A stretch of DNA of 64,000 nt from Catalinimonas sp038039535 (GTDB lineage: Bacteria; Bacteroidota; Bacteroidia; Cytophagales; Cyclobacteriaceae): the NCBI RefSeq assembly GCF_038039535.1, contig NZ_JBBPHP010000009.1, positions 1-64,000 of the forward strand, written 5' to 3'. The translations under genes were made by a program, and so were the position numbers. The notes beneath the pieces were generated by a model. That model was given only the letters and a program-made list of their open reading frames with translations, ran no database searches and was not told where the DNA came from. This document shows positions 1-7,855 of this stretch, piece after piece (the first letter of the stretch is position 1; every line of letters starts with the position of its first letter).

Positions 1-128
1 ATCATTGCTTTTGAAATCGCTTTCTTTTACATCAACTTTGGTTACGTTTGATCTTTCATACTTTGTGTAACACCACCTATATTTTTATTGATTAAACTCT
101 AAAATATTATTTATGCCCAAACATAAGT

Positions 129-151
129 ATATACGTATATTGTATATACAA
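129..151. repeat. Two abutting 12-bp palindromes
   Basis: ATATACGTATAT (129-140) and TTGTATATACAA (140-151) are each perfect 12-bp palindromes sharing one base. They lie about 230 bp upstream of the LuxR-type gene. They could be protein-binding sites or chance A+T-rich symmetry. Confidence 0.35.
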
Positions 152-326
152 TAGTTGTGTAAATGCATGAAAATCTGAAAAGAGCTTTCATTAAGGAGTT
201 GCTACACATTTTTTTTCTAAAAATTGTCTCTATGCATTGCATTCTTCTTATCTAAAAATTAGCTTTGACCTAATTTAAAATTAGTTTAAATAAATTTAAG
301 GAAGTATAATTAAGCAAAATGAAGTG

Positions 327-342
327 GTTGAACGGGTTCAAC
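327..342. promoter_or_regulatory. Perfect dyad GTTGAAC-GG-GTTCAAC, candidate operator
   Basis: A 7-bp perfect inverted repeat with a 2-bp centre lies 40 bp upstream of the LuxR-type regulator start, next to a TACTTTTC sequence (345-352) that resembles the Bacteroidota -7 element. The size and symmetry suit a dimeric helix-turn-helix protein, so autoregulation by the adjacent gene is plausible. This is inferred from position and symmetry only. Confidence 0.4.
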
Positions 343-382
343 TATACTTTTCATTTTTTTGTGACTGCTTTGTTTTTCAAAA

Positions 383-1024
383 ATGGAATTGACTCAATTA
401 CTTTTAGCCGATAATCAGGAACTAGCCGTTGCTGGAATAAAACATCTTCTTTCGGGAGAGAAGCAGTTCAAAATTATTGGCCAGGTAAATAGTAAAAAAG
501 CGCTGGAAAAGCAGTTAATTCAGCACACACCTGATGTACTGGTACTTGATTATACCAATCTGAAAGGCTTTTCGGCAGATGACTGCCTGGCAATATCCAA
601 TGCACACCCTTCGCTCAAAATCTTCATCATTACCGCTGACCAGGAACACATTATGCAGGTACTGGAAGCTGGAGTATTGGCTTTTCTTACCAAAGACTGT
701 AGCGAACAGGAAATCCTGAATGCATTTCATGCCATTGCCAAAGGGCAAAAATTTTTCTGCAACAGAGTATTGGATGTACTAATGAATCATAAGGTTTATA
801 AATCCAATGCCGATACCGCTTCGGGTGAGCTCAGTGAAAGAGAAGCAGAAATTATCCGTTACATTGCCAAAGGTATGGGAACGCAGGAGATTGCTTCTAA
901 ACTAAACTTAAGTCCACATACCATTAATGCTCATCGCAAAAATATTCTTAAGAAGCTGGACGCTACTTCTCCGGTAGAGATGATCGTAAAAGCCATGAGC
1001 ATGAAAATCATTACTATAGATTAG
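383..1024 (+). CDS. LuxR/NarL-family response regulator
   Basis: This 213-residue protein has an N-terminal receiver domain (about 5-122) and a C-terminal LuxR-type helix-turn-helix (about 148-205, LSEREAEIIRYIAKG, then the TINAHRKNILKKL recognition region). The probable phospho-acceptor is Asp56 in VLVLDYTN and the conserved Lys is Lys104 in FLTKD. The acidic pair near residue 10 is reduced to a single Asp (LLLADNQE), so phosphorylation may be weak or absent. No histidine kinase gene is adjacent, which makes it an orphan regulator. The family binds DNA as a dimer and controls transcription. The target is unknown; the GTTGAAC dyad just upstream suggests autoregulation. Confidence 0.9.
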   Translation: MELTQLLLADNQELAVAGIKHLLSGEKQFKIIGQVNSKKALEKQLIQHTPDVLVLDYTNLKGFSADDCLAISNAHPSLKIFIITADQEHIMQVLEAGVLAFLTKDCSEQEILNAFHAIAKGQKFFCNRVLDVLMNHKVYKSNADTASGELSEREAEIIRYIAKGMGTQEIASKLNLSPHTINAHRKNILKKLDATSPVEMIVKAMSMKIITID

Positions 1025-1068
1025 GTTTTTATCCTATCATCAAACTCTATCGCGCAGACAGATATTCT

Positions 1069-1266
1069 TTAGCTTTCAGATTTGATGATTTGCTCCACTT
1101 CTTCCAGACAGTTTCTACATAAACAGCAATCTTACTGCTCACGAATATATTCTTTGGCTTTGACGCTAAGTATCAGTTCGTAGCATTGACACTGACCGAT
1201 ATTACCCGGTTTGCATTCAAAAGCACTCATGCAGCGAGGACAATATGTAATTTTGTGTAAAGACAT
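1069..1266 (-). pseudogene. Cysteine-rich CWC-family protein, interrupted by an in-frame TAA
   Basis: Read from the ATG at 1266 downwards, the frame gives a 66-codon protein with the pattern YCPRC...FEC...CQC...LS, then after a stop codon DCCLCRNCL...; the true end is TAA at 1069-1071. This spacing is that of the small cysteine-rich CWC family (PF14375), where the second Cys cluster follows a Tyr or Phe. Here that codon is TAA (1132-1134), one base from TAT/TAC. The simplest reading is a recent nonsense mutation; stop-codon readthrough or a sequencing error are alternatives. The downstream Cys cluster is intact, which argues that the lesion is recent. The family's function is not established; the cysteines probably bind metal. 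Confidence 0.7.
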
Positions 1267-1623
1267 CTTTAAAATTAGAGGTGAGTATGTTTTTCACACT
1301 CACCCAATATATTATACTGCCGGATTACTCACAAGTTCACACATGCCTGATGCAGCAGCTACCATTCTCTGTATTGCATCTCTAATTTCTTCCCAGCCCA
1401 CAGTAAAATTACTAACAATAGTTTTATAAAAAGAACATAGGTAATAATAGGGAAAATCACTTATCTAACATAAGAATTACACTTCATGAAAAAGACATTT
1501 TTTCACTTTCAACCTGGGAATGATCTAACATTGAGATACTTCAAATAAATCTGAATATTGATTATCTTTCTTTCATGAGCATGAAGCTTAATCAGGAGTT
1601 TTTGTATGTTAAGTAAATAGCTT
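1267..1623. other. Intergenic region with a stem-loop and a weak open frame on the minus strand
   Basis: The stretch between the CWC gene and the first AraC gene holds a hairpin (1280-1304) and a 51-codon open minus-strand frame (1312-1464). That frame ends in a protein-like sequence (VGWEEIRDAIQRMVAAASG, then MCELVSNPAV) but has no ATG start. It could be a short peptide gene with an unusual start or a gene remnant. A plus-strand frame at 1211-1429 overlaps the CWC gene and looks like a shadow. Confidence 0.3.
1280..1304 (-). terminator. Stem-loop GGTGAGT/ACTCACC
   Basis: A perfect 7-bp stem with an 11-base loop lies on the minus strand just after the stop of the short open frame at 1312-1464 and upstream of the CWC gene. 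No strong T-run follows, so it may be a weak terminator or an RNA-stabilising hairpin. Confidence 0.35.
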
Positions 1624-2484
1624 ATGGAACTACAACCCGCCCCAGTTTCGCAGTTGAAATTCAGTTCATGTGCCAAAGTAATAAGCGGTTACTCTTTTTT
1701 GTATTCTATATCTGAGTTTGATGTGGATGAGCCACTTCAGCTTGTATTTCCTACATATGGTTTTCTCATTCTTAACTTTTACACTGGTGAGAACTTTTGG
1801 TATAATTTTAAAAATTATGATTTTCCTAAAAGTCAGGCCTATCATCTGTACATAGGGGGGCTGTTCTCTCAAACTACTCCCATTTTTGAGGCCAGAGGTC
1901 AAGGGAGAGGACATGCAATGAAAATACATCCGGTGATTGGTTACCATTTATTTAAAGCGCCTATGGATCAGCTCACAAATCACCAGCATCCTATTAGTCA
2001 GTTGTTAGGTAAAGCAGGAAAGTGCTTAAGTACCCTGGAAGAAGATCGTCAGATCAATATTCTCGGGAACAATTATTTGGAGCACTTACTTCTCAAATCT
2101 CTTCCTGACAGAATACTGATAATGAATGACCCTATTTACCATGCTGTTAATACAATTATCAACAGAAAAGGAATGATCAGGATAAAAGAATTGGCCGATC
2201 AGTATTGCATGAGTGAACGCACCCTCAATCGGCAGTTTATCATGAAGGTGGGAATTTCACCAAAAGTTTATGCTAAAATGTGGCAGTGGCAGCATGTTAC
2301 AGAACTGCTTCAAAAATGTCCGGAGATCAAAATAGAGGACCTGGCATTTAAAACCGGCTATTATGATAGCGCACATCTGGTCCACGATTTTAAAGAGAAG
2401 ACATTACAAACACCTTATGAGTTTAAAAAGAGTATAAATCCTCTGATACAAGATTATCTTAATTTTCCTCAGTCACTTGAATAA
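1624..2484 (+). CDS. AraC-family transcriptional regulator
   Basis: The 286-residue protein has a variable N-terminal domain (about 1-155), resembling the DUF6597-type sensory region found in Bacteroidota AraC proteins, and a C-terminal AraC DNA-binding domain (about 170-270). The two helix-turn-helix units are visible as IRIKELADQYCMSERTLNRQF and IEDLAFKTGYYDSAHLVHDF, followed by TPYEFKK. Family members bind DNA and usually respond to a small ligand or stress. No divergent partner lies next to it, and a second AraC-type gene follows 135 bp downstream. Ligand and target cannot be read from the sequence. Confidence 0.88.
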   Translation: MELQPAPVSQLKFSSCAKVISGYSFLYSISEFDVDEPLQLVFPTYGFLILNFYTGENFWYNFKNYDFPKSQAYHLYIGGLFSQTTPIFEARGQGRGHAMKIHPVIGYHLFKAPMDQLTNHQHPISQLLGKAGKCLSTLEEDRQINILGNNYLEHLLLKSLPDRILIMNDPIYHAVNTIINRKGMIRIKELADQYCMSERTLNRQFIMKVGISPKVYAKMWQWQHVTELLQKCPEIKIEDLAFKTGYYDSAHLVHDFKEKTLQTPYEFKKSINPLIQDYLNFPQSLE

Positions 2485-2619
2485 TGTCCGTTTTTTACAA
2501 TGAAATTAACAGCGACTAGTATATCTTAGAGACTAAATACCCGTATAAGAGCATATGTACCTCCCTGCAAAATGAAGGGTCCCCTGCCCCACTTGTATAC
2601 TCTTTAACCTTTACTAGTT

Positions 2620-3195
2620 ATGTTAAAAGCAAAAAAATCCTGGTGGCATGATTGCATCAAAAAAATCGCTAAACCTGTAAATACAAAACAAGCGTTGCTA
2701 TTTGATCGCAATGAGGACCCAAGGATATTAAAGTCTAAGTTTGATGAATTATCTATTTGGGAGGATGTTTTATTTCAACAGAGGAATAAGCTCAACGAGC
2801 TTTATACCAATGCAGCTTTTCCGTCAGTCAAAAAAAGAGATGCTGTTTCAGGGAGGGAGCCGTTTGTTTGTAAATCTGAACGCATTATGGAAGCGCATAT
2901 TACCGATGTTGACTTTGATGTATCCTCTTTCAGTCATGAGATGGGTATGAGTAGAGTACACCTTTACCGTTTGATGAAATATTATACTGACCAGTCCCCC
3001 TCTGAATTTATCCGAAACTACAGACTCCATAAGGCTACCTATTTACTTCTACTGGGAAATGAAACCGTCTCTGAGGTTGCTTACCGAACTGGCTTTAATG
3101 ACCTGTCACATTTTAGTAAGTGCTTTAAAAAAGTTTTTGGAGTTTGCCCTTCCGAATACAAAAAAGTTGAAATCATGAGCTATCTACCAGTTTAA
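2620..3195 (+). CDS. Short AraC-type DNA-binding protein
   Basis: This 191-residue protein has an unrecognised N-terminal half (about 1-85, basic at the start) and a C-terminal AraC helix-turn-helix (about 88-186: FDVSSFSHEMGMSRVHLYR, SPSEFIRNYRL, VSEVAYRTGFNDLSHFSKCFKK). The DNA-binding part closely resembles the output domain of Bacteroidota hybrid two-component regulators, but no receiver or kinase domain is attached. It could be a truncated output module or a stand-alone regulator. A T-rich leader precedes the ATG; no clear ribosome-binding site is visible, as is usual in this phylum. Confidence 0.82.
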   Translation: MLKAKKSWWHDCIKKIAKPVNTKQALLFDRNEDPRILKSKFDELSIWEDVLFQQRNKLNELYTNAAFPSVKKRDAVSGREPFVCKSERIMEAHITDVDFDVSSFSHEMGMSRVHLYRLMKYYTDQSPSEFIRNYRLHKATYLLLLGNETVSEVAYRTGFNDLSHFSKCFKKVFGVCPSEYKKVEIMSYLPV

Positions 3196-3689
3196 TCCCT
3201 GCGTGAAACAAAATTACCAGCATATGAAACGTAAGTCCTACTTATCCTATTGGTGAATACCATAACTTACCCTTATCAGAACTTCTTGATTTTATACTGA
3301 TATCATTTAGTAAAAAGTTCTCATTTGAGGCTGAATTGAATAGAGAAATAACACATTGAACGTCTTCAGATACACTTAAAAACCCATTGTAAAGCATTTT
3401 TAAGATTTATCGCAGGCTCCAGTAGCCTGATCATTTGCGTTTTAGTAAATAGCCCGGGGTTATGCCTCGCGGCTATTTGCTATTTATAGCTACCTATTAA
3501 GCATATCAAGCCTGTATAAGTGACTTCAGGTTACCTTTTTACCATTATTTGACACATAAGTAATAGCCCCTTTTTTTCTTAATCTCTACCTTAGGTTTTA
3601 CCAACTGGCCTGAACTTTATCAATGAAGTAACATCAAATAAAATACTTTCATAAAGGCAGTTGAATTTTTCATCATTACCCCCAAACTA
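3196..3689. other. Intergenic region, 494 bp, one stem-loop
   Basis: There is no convincing coding sequence on either strand. The only clear structure is the stem-loop at 3447-3478, which may end transcription of the AraC-type gene. Confidence 0.5.
3447..3478 (+). terminator. Stem-loop AAATAGCC/GGCTATTT
   Basis: An 8-bp perfect stem encloses a G+C-rich 16-base loop, about 250 bp after the AraC-type gene. It is followed by a T-rich but mixed sequence, so termination is possible but not certain. Confidence 0.4.
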
Positions 3690-4244
3690 ATGAGACTGTT
3701 CTGCATATTGACCCTATACCTGCTAGGCCATTGCCAGTGTGTGTTTGCCCAGCCTATTGTAAAAATTGGTGGAACTGAAAACCCCATGCCTAGTGAGAGG
3801 CAGGTACGCTGGTATCTTGATCAGTTGAATATCAAAGAAAATATTCACCTCACAGTCATCTACACTACTATTATTCCAGAGGGATTTGATGGGTTAACAG
3901 TTTGTAGAAATGTACTGGAAAAAGATGGGTATCATATCATCATGGTGCGAATTAATCAGGACTTAAACGAAAGGCAGAAGCAGACTGTGCTTGCCCATGA
4001 AATGATACATGTTAAACAATATGCAAAAGGTGAATTAAAACTTTTGGAACCCAATACAGTAGTCTGGCTAGGCAAAAAGCGACAACTTAGTAATATGTAC
4101 CATAGCGGCCCCTGGGAAAAAGAAGCATACCGAGGAGACAAAGTTCTGGCAGTTCAATTTCAACAAAAACCTGAGATTACCCTGGCAAATTTTAAAGTCC
4201 AGGCAGATAGCCTACTCACTTATATGAGTAAAAAATTACCTTGA
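3690..4244 (+). CDS. Secreted HExxH putative metallopeptidase
   Basis: This 184-residue protein has an N-terminal signal peptide (about 1-20, cleavage after CVFA). A zinc-binding HExxH motif is visible as H103-E-M-I-H107, within VLAHEMIHVKQY, and a WEKEA segment at 142-146 could supply a third ligand from its glutamates. This arrangement matches small gluzincin-like peptidases, but the overall family is not one I can name. It should act in the periplasm or outside the cell. The product begins 446 bp after the preceding gene and appears monocistronic. Confidence 0.65.
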   Translation: MRLFCILTLYLLGHCQCVFAQPIVKIGGTENPMPSERQVRWYLDQLNIKENIHLTVIYTTIIPEGFDGLTVCRNVLEKDGYHIIMVRINQDLNERQKQTVLAHEMIHVKQYAKGELKLLEPNTVVWLGKKRQLSNMYHSGPWEKEAYRGDKVLAVQFQQKPEITLANFKVQADSLLTYMSKKLP

Positions 4245-4462
4245 AGGAAAGGATGATTATGATTGTTTGCATCATATAGTTTAATGATCAATACTAACCT
4301 TTGGCTTAGGTTTAAATGTATGTTCAACTTATAGAAATCAAGCCTTATGTAACCAGTGAACAAATATTTGATACCACTGCACAAATATTTTGGTGAATAT
4401 GTCCCTAAATTGAAGACACTACTCCGACTGTATATTTATTTACTCTTATAAAGCTTAAACAA

Positions 4463-5164
4463 ATGAAACAGCAGGGTCTTTATATTCCATCCAAAAATTA
4501 TTCTTTCTTCAAGGTTCTATCTTTTATAGCTTTTTCAATAGTTGTTTTTTTTGGATTAAAAGAAGGAATACATGGCTTGCGATATTTTGCAGAGTATCCT
4601 GAAGAGAAGAAGTTAACAGCTTTACTCTTACTTCCTCATATTGGCCTCGGCTTTATTGCAATACTATTAGGCCCATTACAATTCTGGAAACAACTACGCA
4701 CAAAGTATCTTCACTTTCACCGATGGTTAGGTCGTATTTATATCAGCTCAGTCGCTATAAGTGCCAGTATTGGCCTTTATATGGGAATCACGCATCACAA
4801 CCTTGTATTTAGTACCGGAACTACCGGTTTAGCAATTGCCTGGCTAATTACTGTAACTATGGCTTTTATAACCATCAGGAAAAAGCTTGTCCAAGAGCAT
4901 AAGGAATGGATGATAAGAAATTACGTTGTCACTTTTGGATTTGTCTCTTACCGAATCGGTCGTCAAATCATGGACACAATGGATTTTGAAGATACGGTAA
5001 TCATGGCTTGGCTTTGTTGGGTTCCTCAATTATTGATTACAGAATTATTGATTCAATTAAGTCACTCTCAACTATTTAATAACAAAGGAAAATCTGACTT
5101 ACGTCCAAAGCTTAATCTTACAAAGGAGGCTTTTATTTATACAAAGCAAGAAATAAGCTCATGA
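4463..5164 (+). CDS. DUF2306 multi-pass membrane protein
   Basis: The 233-residue protein has about six to seven hydrophobic segments. Family-typical motifs are FHRWLGRIYI (about residue 90) and the EHKEWMIRNY sequence with conserved histidine and arginine residues. DUF2306 (PF10067) proteins are predicted integral membrane proteins of unknown function; conserved histidines have led to suggestions of haem or metal binding. The stop codon overlaps the start of the downstream NmrA-like gene by four bases (ATGA), so the two are translationally coupled. Confidence 0.85.
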   Translation: MKQQGLYIPSKNYSFFKVLSFIAFSIVVFFGLKEGIHGLRYFAEYPEEKKLTALLLLPHIGLGFIAILLGPLQFWKQLRTKYLHFHRWLGRIYISSVAISASIGLYMGITHHNLVFSTGTTGLAIAWLITVTMAFITIRKKLVQEHKEWMIRNYVVTFGFVSYRIGRQIMDTMDFEDTVIMAWLCWVPQLLITELLIQLSHSQLFNNKGKSDLRPKLNLTKEAFIYTKQEISS

Positions 5165-6198
5165 AAAAGATACTACTCATCGGAGCCAGCGGGCAACTCG
5201 GTACGCGCATTTTCTGCAAACTGACTGATGCTGGTTACCAAAACATCCGCATACTGGTTAGGGAGGATTCACGCTTTCAACATTTACTACCCCACCAACC
5301 GGAAGTATTTGTAGGCGACTTGTGTGATGTAAACGGCATTATACCTGCTTTGACAGGTGTCCAAACTATCATTACAACTACCTCTTCCGCTGTACCTCGC
5401 AAGAAGACGGATACGATAAAAAAAATAGATACTAGAGGCTATACTGAGCTGATTAACGAGGCTAAAAGGTTAGGCATTGCGCATTTCATCTTTACTTCTG
5501 TGAAGCCTACATCAACTGCTATGGAGCAGTGGTTGCCTCTTGCCAAGGCAAAAAGAGTGGTAGAAGAGCACCTCATCAACAGCAGATTGAATTATACTAT
5601 CTTCCAGCCAGATGCTTTTATGGATGTGTATTTTACTTTTATGGGTACCAGCCTGCCGACATTGGATGATGAGGCTCCACTAGTGAAACGTGATTTTAAG
5701 TTTGTGAAAATATTTTACAATTCAATCAAAGATGATGTGGACCAGGGTAAGATCGGTATCATTGGTAAAGGGAATGTACAGCACACCTACATTAGTGCAG
5801 AAAATGTTGCAGCATTTATTGCTAAAGCAGTAGATGAGCCAGCGCTCATGAACAAGATCATTCCACTCGGTGGGCCGGATGCTCTAAGTGCGCTGGATGT
5901 CAAATCTATTTTTGAAAAAGTATTGGACAAGAAATTAAAAATAAAGCATACCCCCGCATGGGTTATGAAATTATTAGGAAATATTATGGATCCTTTTTTC
6001 CCTAATGCTGCCAACATTATGAAACTTAATTACATGCAGGCTACTGAAGAAAGCATCATTGACTCATCTGAACTTGCAAAGCAATTAGGCATTCATCTTA
6101 CTACTGCTGAAGAATTTATGAAGCAGAAACTGGCGTATAAAAGATCAAATGTCAACGGTATATCTACAAAAAAACAGGAAAGCATAGCTATAAAATAA
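5161..6198 (+). CDS. NmrA-like NAD(P)-binding oxidoreductase (SDR superfamily)
   Basis: This 345-residue protein starts with a Rossmann nucleotide-binding motif G8-A-S-G-Q-L-G14 and continues as an atypical short-chain dehydrogenase of the NmrA type (VFVGDL, FIFTSVKP, later the substrate-loop region FMDVYF). The canonical YxxxK pair is not evident, so it may act as a redox sensor or a divergent reductase. It overlaps the DUF2306 gene by 4 bp and is followed 49 bp later by a SnoaL-like gene, suggesting a three-gene operon. Confidence 0.85.
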   Translation: MKKILLIGASGQLGTRIFCKLTDAGYQNIRILVREDSRFQHLLPHQPEVFVGDLCDVNGIIPALTGVQTIITTTSSAVPRKKTDTIKKIDTRGYTELINEAKRLGIAHFIFTSVKPTSTAMEQWLPLAKAKRVVEEHLINSRLNYTIFQPDAFMDVYFTFMGTSLPTLDDEAPLVKRDFKFVKIFYNSIKDDVDQGKIGIIGKGNVQHTYISAENVAAFIAKAVDEPALMNKIIPLGGPDALSALDVKSIFEKVLDKKLKIKHTPAWVMKLLGNIMDPFFPNAANIMKLNYMQATEESIIDSSELAKQLGIHLTTAEEFMKQKLAYKRSNVNGISTKKQESIAIK

Positions 6199-6247
6199 TG
6201 CAGCTTTTTAACCAAGAGATATTTCGGATCAAAAGACAATATTAAAA

Positions 6248-6592
6248 ATGAAAAAAAAAGAAGAAATATTAACAAATCACCTGCAAGCACTTGGGAGCGG
6301 TAACTTGGAAGCACTCATTCAAGACTATTCAGAAGAATCAGTTTTTATTACATCAAATGGTGCATTTAAGGGTATTGATGCGATCAAAGGCGAGTTCAGA
6401 AATCTTCTTGTAGCTTTTCCTCCCGGCTCTACTTTAAATATACTTAAACAGCTTATAAAGGAAGATTATATTCTGCTAATGTGGTCTGGAGAATCCAACA
6501 GTCTTAGTATACCCTTTGCTTCTGATACTTTCGTGATTAAAAATGGTAAAATCATCTTTCAGTCATTTGCCGGACAGATGATTGTAAAATAA
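6248..6592 (+). CDS. SnoaL-like / NTF2-fold small protein
   Basis: The 114-residue protein has the cone-shaped NTF2 fold signature: an N-terminal helix with ALGSGNLEALIQDYSEESVF, a central GIDAIKGEFRNLL helix and C-terminal strands ending VKNGKIIFQSFAGQ. The family includes polyketide cyclases, isomerases and non-catalytic binding proteins. It is the last gene of the DUF2306-NmrA cluster. The substrate cannot be inferred. Confidence 0.8.
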   Translation: MKKKEEILTNHLQALGSGNLEALIQDYSEESVFITSNGAFKGIDAIKGEFRNLLVAFPPGSTLNILKQLIKEDYILLMWSGESNSLSIPFASDTFVIKNGKIIFQSFAGQMIVK

Positions 6593-6697
6593 CTAATTTT
6601 TCAACCCCTCAGGAGCTTCCTGGCTAATTCATTTTGCTTTTTTACTCTTCATCAGTATGTTTAAAAGTTAATTATAATTCCTTACTTTTTACATACT

Positions 6698-7387
6698 ATG
6701 CTAAGATTACTATTCACACTAACTACAATTTTTACCATCACTTCCCAATCTTTTGCCCAGGTACCCCCCAAAAAGCACCCCAATACCAAAGGAGAAGATT
6801 GGAAGATGCTTTTTCAGCCCAACCTCTCCGATGCTGTTTACCCTGAAGGAGTATGGTCTTACGAAGATGGAGTGCTAACCGCAACTGAAGATCAGGCCAT
6901 CTGGACTGAGGAAGATTACGACAATTTTATTATTGATCTAGAATTTAAAACCGCTGAGGGTACCAACAGTGGTGTGATTGTCTATGCCAGCAATACTGAG
7001 AACTGGATTCCTAACTCAGTAGAAATACAGATTGCCGACGACTATGCCGAGCAATGGGCCAAAGCTGACCCTACCTGGCAGGCAGGTGCTATCTTTGGAC
7101 ATCTGGCACCTAAAAGCAGTGAGGTAAAGAAGCCGGGAAAATGGAACAAATATACCATTACCTGTAAGGACAAGATGATCTGGGTGATGCTTAATGGGGT
7201 AATGGTGAGCGAAATGGACATGAGTAAGTGGACATCCGCTAAAACCAATCCTGATGGTTCTGAAATTCCTTCATGGCTCAGCACGCCATTTGCCGAACTG
7301 CCTACTTATGGCAAAATCGGACTACAGGGCAAGCATGCCGGAGCACCGATCTGGTTTCGGAATGTGATGATCAAAGTATTACCTTAG
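6698..7387 (+). CDS. Secreted DUF1080 (3-keto-disaccharide hydrolase) domain protein
   Basis: This 229-residue protein has a signal peptide (about 1-21, ending SQSFAQ) followed by one DUF1080 domain (PF06439), a concanavalin-like beta sandwich. Characteristic segments are GVWSYEDGVL, FIIDLEFKTAEGTNSGV and the C-terminal GKIGLQGKHAGAPIWFRNV. Some members hydrolyse 3-keto-glycosides after a Gfo/Idh-type enzyme oxidises the sugar. No such oxidase is adjacent here, though two lie at 46.9-50.5 kb. A strong convergent terminator follows. Confidence 0.9.
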   Translation: MLRLLFTLTTIFTITSQSFAQVPPKKHPNTKGEDWKMLFQPNLSDAVYPEGVWSYEDGVLTATEDQAIWTEEDYDNFIIDLEFKTAEGTNSGVIVYASNTENWIPNSVEIQIADDYAEQWAKADPTWQAGAIFGHLAPKSSEVKKPGKWNKYTITCKDKMIWVMLNGVMVSEMDMSKWTSAKTNPDGSEIPSWLSTPFAELPTYGKIGLQGKHAGAPIWFRNVMIKVLP

Positions 7388-7400
7388 TTTTCATTAAGTT

Positions 7401-7436
7401 TAATAACCTCTTATAGTACTGAATAAGAGGTTATTA
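7401..7436. terminator. Bidirectional terminator, 13-bp perfect stem
   Basis: TAATAACCTCTTA (7401-7413) pairs perfectly with TAAGAGGTTATTA (7424-7436) across a 10-base loop. It lies between two convergent genes and should stop transcription from both sides. Confidence 0.8.
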
Positions 7437-7461
7437 CAATTTAACAGACGCGTGTTTAAAT

Positions 7462-7809
7462 TTAGCCTATACTCTCCGCGATATTGTCAAAAATAGCGCC
7501 CAGAATAGAGATCACCAGGCTGAAAATCAGAGCCCACCAAAAGCCAGAGACATAGAAGTCGCCTACCATCGCATCCACAAGGAGTACGATTACTGCATTA
7601 ATGACTAAGAGAAATAGCCCTAAAGTAAGAACAGTTACCGGAATAGTCAGAATGACTAAGATAGGACGCAAAACAGCATTAAAGAGTGATAGAATAACAG
7701 CGACGAGGAGTGCTGCCCAGAAGCTTTCAACTGCCACGCCAGGCAATATATAAGCAGCGATCAATACTGCAACTGCCGAAAGCACCCATTTGATAATAAA
7801 TGATAGCAT
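7462..7809 (-). CDS. Holin-like 4-TM membrane protein (phage holin family IV / DUF)
   Basis: The ATG at 7809 is chosen because the protein then begins MLSFIIKWVLSAVAVL, as homologues do; longer frames would run into the upstream YdcF-like gene. The 115-residue product has four hydrophobic segments with the family pattern AYILPGVAVESFWAALLVAVILS and LNPIL-type turns (NAVLRPILVILTIP). It belongs to the PF04020 family, widespread in bacterial chromosomes and only nominally linked to holins. It probably shares a transcript with the upstream YdcF-like gene, 46 bp away. Confidence 0.85.
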   Translation of the reverse strand: MLSFIIKWVLSAVAVLIAAYILPGVAVESFWAALLVAVILSLFNAVLRPILVILTIPVTVLTLGLFLLVINAVIVLLVDAMVGDFYVSGFWWALIFSLVISILGAIFDNIAESIG

Positions 7810-7855
7810 AATTGTTGGTTCGGTTGATAATTCCATGAAGATGGCTAAAAAATCC

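Larger units (their letters stand above)
1..382. other. Leading intergenic region, possible 3' gene end at the left edge
   Basis: This A+T-rich stretch precedes the first complete gene. The first 51 bases are open on the + strand and end in TGA at 49-51. The translated tail (AFFYINFGYV) would fit the last strand of an envelope protein, but it is too short to assign. The remainder holds paired palindromes near 129-151 and a dyad at 327-342, listed separately. I see no RNA gene here. Confidence 0.4.

Noticed and set aside
1211..1429. Plus-strand frame of 72 residues
   Set aside because: It overlaps the antisense CWC gene, has no family-like composition and looks like a shadow frame.
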